Below, piece by piece: positions 7,456 to 14,246 of a stretch of 20,170 nt of DNA. This stretch comes from Candidatus Shapirobacteria bacterium. GTDB lineage: Bacteria; Patescibacteriota; Microgenomatia; UBA12405. Position numbers and translations under genes: made by a program. The DNA lies in NCBI GenBank assembly GCA_028701645.1, contig JAQVQI010000008.1:1-20170 (forward strand), written 5' to 3'. Under the pieces are notes generated by a model. That model searched no databases. It had not been told where the DNA came from and saw only the letters and a program-made list of their open reading frames with translations. How positions within the stretch are numbered: position 1 is the first letter of the stretch; each line of letters starts with the position of its first letter.

Positions 7456-9130
7456 TATTTTTTTAGAACTTTTCCCTTCATCGGACTATAGAAATAAACC
7501 TGATAAAGAAAATGTGATTGGTTTTGAGATACCAGATTCAATTGTCGAGGATGATCCAATAGATATCTTTAATTTTCCCATACGAACAGCAAATGCATTA
7601 AAAAAACATGGAATAGTATCGGTGAGTCAACTAATAAATTTTCCAGAGTCAAAATTAGTAAAAATTCCAATGATTGGAATAAAAACATTAAATGCGGTAG
7701 TTTTAATAAAAGAAAAAATTGCAAAAAACTGTGTTATAGAAAAGCCTAGTTCAAATAAGTTAGAAGTCGTTATTGAACAACCTAAATATTACGAAAACAT
7801 AGAAATCGATTCAATTGGTTTATCTACCAAAGCCACAAACGCAATTAAAAAAGCAGGTATTTTGACTGTAGGACAGATAATGAGGACTTCAGAAATATTT
7901 TTATTAAAACAAAGTAATATCGGTATTAAAACTATAAAACTTATTGAAGATTTTAAAAGATCAATTAATAATGGCCAAAAAATTGACGGACCAGACCAAA
8001 AAACAACTACAACAAACTATTTGAAATTAAAACCTCAGGAAAATATCTGTTTTCCGCCTGATAAATTAATTGATACGTTAATACAAAAATGTGGTGATGG
8101 TAGAGCTATGGATATTATTGTGAGAAGATACGGACTTTTTTCAGGAGAAAAACAGACATTAGAAGAAATTGGGGAAGACTATAAAATCACCCGGGAACGT
8201 ATTCGTCAAATACAGGTAAAGTCGTTGAAATTTATGAAATATCGCTCAGTTTTAGTTAAAAAACAATTGTGTAATTTGGTTGAAGACGTTCTCTATAAAA
8301 ATAACGGTTTAATATCTGATGATGACGCAGATCATATTATTCCCAGTATTTTAAAAACAACAGATTACGACGGTAGCTCAGTTTTCGATTTAATGTGTGA
8401 ACTTGGATGGTTTCAATCACATATGGTTGGGGACATAAAATTTTATTCCCCGTTATTTAACGGGGTAAAATTAGAAAAAATTATGGATCAAATCCTTGAA
8501 GCAGTAGGGAAAAATGAAATGGGGGTTAGTTTAATAGAGTTGAGTAAAGACATCTCGATACTAAATTCAATTAGCGATGAAAGATTTAATAAGATTTTTT
8601 TTATTTTAAAATACTGTCGGATTGATCCGAGAATAGAAGAGTCGAATCCTGATCTCGTAATATCTGAAAACATGCTTTCATCCGAACTTGAAAATCTTCG
8701 TTTTAAAAGATTTGAGCACTCAAAGATTACAAAAAGGTGGGTTTCTGTTATAACGCAAGTTTTAAAGGAAGCAGGAGAACCATTACATTTTACCGAAATA
8801 ACAAACACTGTTAATGATCACCTATTTAGTAATGATAAGAAAATTAATGTGAGAAGAACTCACAATATACTAATTACCATTCCAGCTTTTGCTCATAGTG
8901 GAGTTAAAGGGACCTGGGGATTAACTGAGTGGGGTATTAGCAAACTGTCAACCGTTGAACTTGTTAGGGAATGTATGACAAAAGCAGGATTTCCTCTTCA
9001 TTGGAAACAAATATATAACTATGTCGGCAAGTATAAAGATACTAAACCAGCAAATATTTTAGCGGTTCTTCATAGTCGACCTGAATTTAAAAAAATACAA
9101 AAAGGAATATTTTGGTTTAGAGAGAGCTAA
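7433..9130 (+). CDS. Alpha-CTD-like / sigma region 4-like / HARE-type winged-helix fusion protein
   Basis: A 565-residue multi-domain DNA-binding protein. Residues about 41-97 and 122-178 are two helix-hairpin-helix repeats resembling the C-terminal domain of RNA polymerase alpha (for example IGLSTKATNAIKKAGILTVG). Residues about 215-270 look like sigma70 region 4 (RRYGLFSGEKQTLEEIGEDY, then KITRERIRQIQVKSLKF). Residues about 436-505 resemble a HARE-HTH winged helix (AGEPLHFTEI ... GVKGTWGLTEWG), and about 507-563 look like a second winged helix (AGFPLHWKQIYNYVG). It has no sigma region 2, so it is not a complete sigma factor. A GTG at 7409 gives an alternative longer start; I prefer the ATG at 7433. 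It overlaps the end of the ATPase gene. It may bind promoters or modified DNA, or recruit RNA polymerase. The domain calls are by eye; the sigma-4 and alpha-CTD ones are the firmest. Confidence 0.85.
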   Translation: MKTQKLNNIFLELFPSSDYRNKPDKENVIGFEIPDSIVEDDPIDIFNFPIRTANALKKHGIVSVSQLINFPESKLVKIPMIGIKTLNAVVLIKEKIAKNCVIEKPSSNKLEVVIEQPKYYENIEIDSIGLSTKATNAIKKAGILTVGQIMRTSEIFLLKQSNIGIKTIKLIEDFKRSINNGQKIDGPDQKTTTTNYLKLKPQENICFPPDKLIDTLIQKCGDGRAMDIIVRRYGLFSGEKQTLEEIGEDYKITRERIRQIQVKSLKFMKYRSVLVKKQLCNLVEDVLYKNNGLISDDDADHIIPSILKTTDYDGSSVFDLMCELGWFQSHMVGDIKFYSPLFNGVKLEKIMDQILEAVGKNEMGVSLIELSKDISILNSISDERFNKIFFILKYCRIDPRIEESNPDLVISENMLSSELENLRFKRFEHSKITKRWVSVITQVLKEAGEPLHFTEITNTVNDHLFSNDKKINVRRTHNILITIPAFAHSGVKGTWGLTEWGISKLSTVELVRECMTKAGFPLHWKQIYNYVGKYKDTKPANILAVLHSRPEFKKIQKGIFWFRES

Positions 9131-9134
9131 AAAT

Positions 9135-9959
9135 ATGAAAAATATAAAAACAATAATTTTTTGGTTTGTAGTCATTAGTGTTACTTTGTGGTTTTGGAAA
9201 AACCGAAAAACTGAAACTCCAACATTAATAGATCAGCCAAAAAGCGAACAAAATATTCAAGAAAATGAAAAATGTATTAGCACGGATTTTCGGGAATGTG
9301 GGGAATTTCCATGGCTTGATTTACCGTTGAAGCATTTTTCTGTAAAAGACGTTGAATGGGGGTCGGTAGGTGGCACTGGTAAAGAAGGCACAATGGACGA
9401 ATACACTCAAGTGGCTTTAGACAGCAATGCTGTATATCAATCATATCCAACAACAACTATCACGATAAAACAGTATTCAGCAGATATTGTTCCTCTGACT
9501 ACTAAAACATGGATGGATGTTAGAAAGAAAATTCAAGAGACGGAGAACAATAACCTTTGGTTGGAGGAAGTCGATAAAAATTACAAAAATTATGGACAGA
9601 TGGCTGTTCATTTCTTGGATGATTTTCAAGACATAGAGATGTTTGATAGTTTTGATGTTGATGGTGATGGGGTTAAAGAAAAAATACTTGGACTAAATTT
9701 CGTTGGTCGGGCTAACCGCGGTTCTTATAATGCCGCTATTGTTAAAGACAATAAGGTGATTTTCTTTGTAGAAGAAGATGAGTCATTTATTGTCCCCGCC
9801 GATACGTCAAACGGGTTTTATGTTAAATGGAGAAGTCCAGATGATAATTCTGCCAGATGTTGTCCAAGAGGCTATATTAAAACAAGATTTGTATTTGATA
9901 ACGGTAAGTTTGTTCCACTTTATGAGCAGGATGTCAGATACGTTGTAGTTGGTAAGTAA
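9135..9959 (+). CDS. Membrane-anchored extracytoplasmic protein of unknown function
   Basis: A 274-residue protein with one N-terminal membrane segment (about residues 4-22, IKTIIFWFVVISVTLWFW) after a lysine-containing start. There is no lipobox cysteine, so it is a membrane anchor rather than a lipoprotein signal. The rest is predicted to lie outside the membrane. FDVDGDGVKEKILGL (about 175-190) resembles the calcium-loop motif of FG-GAP or dockerin-like repeats (DxDxDG). CxxxxxxxC near residues 43-51 and CC near 241 could form disulfides. The start lies only four bases after the stop of the alpha-CTD/sigma-4 gene, so it is probably co-transcribed. Its envelope location nevertheless makes a direct role with those DNA-binding proteins uncertain. 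Confidence 0.75.
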   Translation: MKNIKTIIFWFVVISVTLWFWKNRKTETPTLIDQPKSEQNIQENEKCISTDFRECGEFPWLDLPLKHFSVKDVEWGSVGGTGKEGTMDEYTQVALDSNAVYQSYPTTTITIKQYSADIVPLTTKTWMDVRKKIQETENNNLWLEEVDKNYKNYGQMAVHFLDDFQDIEMFDSFDVDGDGVKEKILGLNFVGRANRGSYNAAIVKDNKVIFFVEEDESFIVPADTSNGFYVKWRSPDDNSARCCPRGYIKTRFVFDNGKFVPLYEQDVRYVVVGK

Positions 9960-9966
9960 ATTATTA

Positions 9967-11562
9967 ATGGAGTATTTAAAAAATAAACAATACTATATCG
10001 ACCGTTACGACTTATGGACTATTGAGGAATGCTTAAAATGGTATTGGGATCTCAAAGACAATTTTCAAAAACACCGAAAAAATAAGGAATTTATAAAATA
10101 TTCAGACGAAGAATTTGATGAAGAGTTAGATAAAGTTTTACATCGCTTCTTATTGACCATCAAAACCCAAAGATTTGAAAATAAACAAAAAACCATTGAA
10201 AAATGGATGGATGACGATAAAAAACTTCAAGACAAACAAGACAATACCCCAGCTCCCGAAAATATTAAATGTCCAACATGTGACAACAAGATGGAATTAA
10301 CTATAAAAGATTTACACGATACCTATGGGAAATATCCAAAAATGTGGTTTATGTTTGAGTGTAAAAAGTGTAATAAGCGAAGAGCAGTTAATGAAGATGG
10401 GAGTGAATGGAAATATGAAAAACTAAAATGTCCTAAATGTAAAGGTGTCCTAAAAACTGAGAACAAATATGAGGGAGATATAACGACATTTATTGAGGAA
10501 TGTCCCAAATGTGGCTATAAAAACGTGGATGTCAGCGATCATAAAAAATGGAAACTGGAACAAGAGATTAAAGAAAAAAGAAATAAGGGATTATTGGAGA
10601 AATATCGGGAGGAGTTTTGTTTATCAGAAGAAAAAGGGAAAGAAATGATTGAGCTAATGGAAGTTTTAGCCTTTGCTCATGAAGTTAGAGAGTTTGAGGC
10701 CAGCAAATATGACGATCCAGCATTTGAAAAAGCGGCCACAATAAACAAGGTCGGTATTGCCGAGATAGAAAAAATATTAGGTGAAGTTTTAGAAAAAGAG
10801 AATTACTCTAAATTCTCAACAGATAAACCAGAAATTGACTGCTATGTAATCGTTCCATTTAGTCTTCAGGATAAAGATAGTTTGAGAAATAGAAGAGATA
10901 ATTTGCGAGATTTGGAAAAACTTATTATCAAGACACTTGAAGGGACAAATTGGAGATTGCTTAGTGGAAGCCTGATGAATCGATTGGGTTTTATCACTGG
11001 AAGATTAAAAGGATACGAACAAGATGAAGACTTACAAAAAATTTGTGGTTATGAAAATAAGAAAGAGAAAAAGAAACTTGACCCTGAAAAATTAGCGAAA
11101 TATGAGAGTAACAACATGGTCCAATTATCAAAATTATTGGGTGAGCAAGATGGAATTGATAATATGAGAAAACGAAGATTGTTGAAAGAGCCAGATGGAT
11201 TTCTATTAGAGCCTTCTGACAGTTCTTACACCTGTACTATCTGTGGCGAGCAAACGCCAACTGGAGAAACCTGGTGGATTCCAGATGCTTTATGGTGTGC
11301 CAACTGTAAAACAAATATTGATAAGGGGGTTATCCCAAAATTGGTAAGAGAAGATGATCACGACAAAACCTGGTTTAAGGAATTTGATATTAAATACGAT
11401 TATGGCCTAAAAGCTCAAACTATAAACAAATTAGAAAAAGAGGGAACGCTTCACCCAAGGAATTTAATTAATGAGAAAGGATGGACTTATTGCTCAATCT
11501 ATTTGGCTAAAGAAAACAAGGAATTTTTTAAGAAATATCCGAAAGTTAAAAAGAAAGACTAA
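9967..11562 (+). CDS. Multi-zinc-ribbon protein of unknown function
   Basis: A 531-residue cytoplasmic protein if started at the ATG at 9967; an upstream GTG or ATG near 9949 would overlap the preceding gene. It has several CxxC knuckles that pair into zinc ribbons: CPTC at about 102 with CKKC at 132, CPKC at 155 with CPKC at 179, and CTIC at about 423 with CANC at 444. The N-terminal part (YYIDRYDLWTIEECLKWYWD) and the middle (about 200-400) are helical, highly charged and rich in lysine and glutamate. I recognise no catalytic motif. Zinc ribbons of this type often bind nucleic acid or other proteins. It may be the last gene of the rightward operon or an independent cargo gene. It ends 35 bases from the convergent Shedu gene. 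Confidence 0.78.
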   Translation: MEYLKNKQYYIDRYDLWTIEECLKWYWDLKDNFQKHRKNKEFIKYSDEEFDEELDKVLHRFLLTIKTQRFENKQKTIEKWMDDDKKLQDKQDNTPAPENIKCPTCDNKMELTIKDLHDTYGKYPKMWFMFECKKCNKRRAVNEDGSEWKYEKLKCPKCKGVLKTENKYEGDITTFIEECPKCGYKNVDVSDHKKWKLEQEIKEKRNKGLLEKYREEFCLSEEKGKEMIELMEVLAFAHEVREFEASKYDDPAFEKAATINKVGIAEIEKILGEVLEKENYSKFSTDKPEIDCYVIVPFSLQDKDSLRNRRDNLRDLEKLIIKTLEGTNWRLLSGSLMNRLGFITGRLKGYEQDEDLQKICGYENKKEKKKLDPEKLAKYESNNMVQLSKLLGEQDGIDNMRKRRLLKEPDGFLLEPSDSSYTCTICGEQTPTGETWWIPDALWCANCKTNIDKGVIPKLVREDDHDKTWFKEFDIKYDYGLKAQTINKLEKEGTLHPRNLINEKGWTYCSIYLAKENKEFFKKYPKVKKKD

Positions 11563-11597
11563 AAGCAGTAATCAGAGATTCGGAGGGGGGAAGGAGA

Positions 11598-12785
11598 TTA
11601 AACGCTAACCCTAGTTGTTGATTCGTACTTTTTATTATAGTTCTCGATTATTTCCAGACCTCTATTTATAAGATCGGTGTAACTTAATACCTCAATCCCG
11701 TGCAGAGAATAGTTTAAATTTCGCAAGGCTTTATGTTGTTCACTAGTCCAATTGTTTTTGTTCCCAATCAAAATAATGGCTCGTGGTTTTATCAAATATA
11801 AATCTAACCCATAGACACGCTTTATCTCATCTTTAATATGTAGTTGGTATAACTCAATATTAGTTAGGTAATTTACTACTTGTCCAATTGCTTTGTTTGT
11901 ATCGCTTGACCAGGAAAAACATCCTACATGAGAATGGTCTGGGGTAATTATGTCCATTGTTGGAAGTTTAATCTCTAGGATATCTAGAAACCCATCAATT
12001 GTAGGGAAAGAAAAATCTGGCATGCTACCCGGTATATTTATTTTTTGTTTTTCAATTGGTTGTTGGTAATTAATACCAAACAGCCAATTATTATCATAAA
12101 TCCATCTTTGCCATGAATTTTTACCTCTTGTTTCATGGTATTTTTTTGTCAATCTAACTTTTAATTCTTCTATTCTACTTTTAAAAAAGAAGATGTTAGA
12201 GTTTTTTCGCAGTGTCTCCAGGTCCTGGATCTCTTGTTTTAACAACTTTTTTTGAGTTGATAACTCAGTAATAATTTTTGATGCTTGATCTATAAGAACT
12301 TTTTTATTTTTCCCTTTTTTAGGAACTCTATCTATAATCTGGCTAAAATTTTTATCTACTGTTTTTATGTCTGATTCGGACACCGCCTTGCCATTGTAAA
12401 CATAACTTTGTGGAAAATGCTGATTAAGGAAATAACTTGCCGCATCTAATCCGACTTCACGATAAAAAGGAAAGAACCTGTCGGAAGCGGATTTTTTGTA
12501 ATCTTCATAATTAATAAATATTTGATTATTTGACTTTTCTGTATTCCCGTCAGTAAATACAATGTTACATTTCGAGTCATTTTCGCGAATTTTTTCAACT
12601 AAATGCTTAAAACCCCTCATTGCCATACCTCTAGTAAAAAGAGTAAAAAGAGTCTCACCCGTTTTAGACTTTTCCTTATCTAGGTAAATTTTTATCTTTG
12701 GAGTTAGAAAAACTGTGATTTCACCCAATTTTCCTAACGAGCGATTATTTTTTACTTTAACCAATATGAGTTCATTATTATTCAT
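11598..12785 (-). CDS. sduA: Shedu-type anti-phage nuclease (DUF4263, PD-(D/E)XK)
   Basis: A 395-residue protein whose C-terminal half (about 220-385) matches the SduA/DUF4263 pattern. It has a 'W-x-x-W-I-Y-D-N-N-W-L-F-G' entry segment (225-237), then MPDFSF with D257, FLDILEIKLP with D268, E271 and K273 (the D...ExK core of a PD-(D/E)XK nuclease), then a helix with Q302 and Y306 in GQVVNY, and a closing strand 'PRAIILIG' (334-341). Shedu is an established single-protein anti-phage system (Doron et al. 2018) in which varied N-terminal domains are coupled to the nuclease. Here the N-terminal 200 residues are unrecognised, with a possible coiled coil at about 165-215. A GAGG Shine-Dalgarno precedes the ATG. 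The gene follows its partner by two bases. Confidence 0.87.
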   Translation of the reverse strand: MNNNELILVKVKNNRSLGKLGEITVFLTPKIKIYLDKEKSKTGETLFTLFTRGMAMRGFKHLVEKIRENDSKCNIVFTDGNTEKSNNQIFINYEDYKKSASDRFFPFYREVGLDAASYFLNQHFPQSYVYNGKAVSESDIKTVDKNFSQIIDRVPKKGKNKKVLIDQASKIITELSTQKKLLKQEIQDLETLRKNSNIFFFKSRIEELKVRLTKKYHETRGKNSWQRWIYDNNWLFGINYQQPIEKQKINIPGSMPDFSFPTIDGFLDILEIKLPTMDIITPDHSHVGCFSWSSDTNKAIGQVVNYLTNIELYQLHIKDEIKRVYGLDLYLIKPRAIILIGNKNNWTSEQHKALRNLNYSLHGIEVLSYTDLINRGLEIIENYNKKYESTTRVSV

Positions 12786-12787
12786 AT

Positions 12788-13966
12788 TTACATCCTCGAT
12801 TTTCGGTATTCGTTATTTAACACGTCGTTAACAACTTCCTTAGCAGGAACAAAGAAATCAAATAGTATAAAAAGTTTTTTTACCGAATCGTAGATAACAT
12901 CGTCCAAATTACTCCCCAGTTCGGTTAAAGAAGTTTCAGTCTCCCAAGAGGATTTATCAGAGTTACAAGTATAGTTGTGAAGAGTGAAGGCCCTCATTTG
13001 ATTCCAGGCACTAAGAGCTCTACCGTTTAACCCATATAATGATATTTTAATTTTGATTCGTTCATCGGCACTGACATTAAGATTTTGATAATAAGCAATA
13101 CAGTGTTCAAATGATTCGGCAACCCGCCAAATTAGGGTATCAAAATATAAGCAAGTCTTTGGCTCGGCGTTACCGTTTCCACTATCTGATTCAAGATTTC
13201 TAGCAAAGTAAAATTCACCTTTATGTTTTGCATACCAATAATCAAGTCTTAAGTAGTCTGAAGAAGTGTACTCGGCTTTTATACCGTCTAATTGTGGATG
13301 TGGCCGTTGTTCACCTCCAGTAAGATATGCTCCGATTGGCCATCCAGTTCTCCTTTGTTCTGCGGCTTGAAGAGAGGCTTTTATCAAATCAACACCAAAT
13401 TCACTTTGGTTGTCTGGAAGGTAATGAAAAACTTCAAAAGAACCAAAATTACCTAACTTACTTCTAAAGTATGCGCCCTGTTCCTCAAGCCAAGAGTCAA
13501 ATTCCTTATTCAAATCTCTTTGCTGATCAGAGTTTTTGATGGCGATTAATCCCCGGGAAACCAAGTCACTAAAACTCGTTTCTTCTTTCTGCGCTTTAGC
13601 TTTCGCCCATTCAAAAAGAGGAGCTGAAATCGTAACGTTTGTCCGGATTAAATCCGATGCTTTCTTTTTCACGGACATAAAACTTTCAATGTCGTCAGTC
13701 GTGATCTTGCCACCATTAACCAAAACACGGTATTTATTTTTCGGAAGTTTACCATCGGAATCCATTATCCATTGAGCCATTTGCTTTCGGGCAAAGTCTT
13801 TGAGGGAACTATCTGTTAAATCCGCCACCTTTATCGGTAAGTCCTTGTCAAAGACATAAATTTTATATGTATGTTGTTTTTCTCCACTTTTCAGTGGGAC
13901 AGTAAAAATCCGAAATCCATCTTCTCGGTCAATTTTGGTAACTTTTATATTAAAACTTGCTTCCAT
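12788..13966 (-). CDS. Ribbon-helix-helix protein partnered with Shedu
   Basis: A 392-residue protein directly upstream of the Shedu nuclease in one operon. Residues about 108-144 (IRTNVTISAPLFEWAKAKAQ, then KEETSFSDLVSRGLIAIK) read as a ribbon-helix-helix: a short strand then two helices, as in antitoxins and Arc/MetJ-type repressors. The N-terminal 90 residues are unassigned. The C-terminal domain (about 190-390, with RRTGWPIGAYLTGG, PHPQLDGIKAEY, LRLDYWYAKHKGEFYFARNLE and LIWRVAESFEHC) resembles a domain I associate with the C-termini of some AlbA/Schlafen-type defence proteins; that resemblance is from memory and weak. Its start fits a promoter whose transcript would begin at or next to the ATG. 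It could be a repressor, an antitoxin-like inhibitor or the sensor for the nuclease. Confidence 0.8.
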   Translation of the reverse strand: MEASFNIKVTKIDREDGFRIFTVPLKSGEKQHTYKIYVFDKDLPIKVADLTDSSLKDFARKQMAQWIMDSDGKLPKNKYRVLVNGGKITTDDIESFMSVKKKASDLIRTNVTISAPLFEWAKAKAQKEETSFSDLVSRGLIAIKNSDQQRDLNKEFDSWLEEQGAYFRSKLGNFGSFEVFHYLPDNQSEFGVDLIKASLQAAEQRRTGWPIGAYLTGGEQRPHPQLDGIKAEYTSSDYLRLDYWYAKHKGEFYFARNLESDSGNGNAEPKTCLYFDTLIWRVAESFEHCIAYYQNLNVSADERIKIKISLYGLNGRALSAWNQMRAFTLHNYTCNSDKSSWETETSLTELGSNLDDVIYDSVKKLFILFDFFVPAKEVVNDVLNNEYRKSRM

Positions 13967-13973
13967 AATAATC

Positions 13974-14002
13974 AGTATATCATAAGTGTGGGAGTGTGTC
14001 TA
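13974..14002 (-). promoter_or_regulatory. Promoter of the Shedu operon, predicted to give a leaderless transcript
   Basis: On the minus strand, TAGACA (13997-14002) and TATACT (13974-13979) are exactly 17 bases apart. Transcription would start at about 13966-13969, on or within a few bases of the ATG at 13966, so the mRNA would be leaderless or nearly so; no Shine-Dalgarno is present there. Both hexamers deviate from consensus by one base, and the gap holds no better alternative that I could find. Confidence 0.55.
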
Positions 14003-14010
14003 CTCACACT
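13985..14010. promoter_or_regulatory. Inverted repeat overlapping the Shedu operon promoter (candidate operator)
   Basis: AGTGTG (13985-13990) is repeated in inverted form as CACACT (14005-14010), and the symmetry continues one step inward with AG/CT after a two-base offset. The repeat covers the -35 box and part of the spacer of the predicted promoter. A ribbon-helix-helix protein encoded by the first gene of the operon is an obvious candidate ligand (inference). Confidence 0.5.
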
Positions 14011-14246
14011 GATTTTTCTGATTCCCTTTTTTATACTGTCTCATTTGTCTCATTTAGCTACAAAAGGCTGGTAGAATAAGACAGAAGTTGGGGACAGTGT
14101 TATAAGGACAGAAAGGTTCCAGACCCCCATGCTCCGCCAAAGGGTCAAAGTTCTAAGCGACCCCAGTGCTAGTCAAGTATTTCCCCAACCTGTTGGTGTT
14201 TATTCTCCAAATTCAACATTTTTCGATTTAACGGCCTGTAACACGA
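14011..14246. other. Non-coding gap between the defence region and chromosomal genes, with a more GC-rich element
   Basis: No convincing gene lies here. The segment at about 14087-14189 is visibly richer in G and C than its surroundings and is bounded by a perfect 8-base inverted repeat, GTTGGGGA (14087-14094) and TCCCCAAC (14182-14189). A shorter GGGTC/GACCC pair lies inside it. One reverse-strand frame reads a short peptide with GGLEP, a type of fragment I associate with spurious annotated frames, so I do not call a gene. I tried to fold a tRNA from the 'GCTCCGCCA' stretch and failed. It could be a structured RNA, a small non-autonomous mobile element or an integration boundary. Confidence 0.4.

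Noticed and set aside
14110..14190. Possible tRNA suggested by 'GCTCCGCCA' and 'GGTTC' stretches
   Set aside because: The T-arm cannot pair (AAAGG against CCCCC), and no matching 5' acceptor strand lies upstream.
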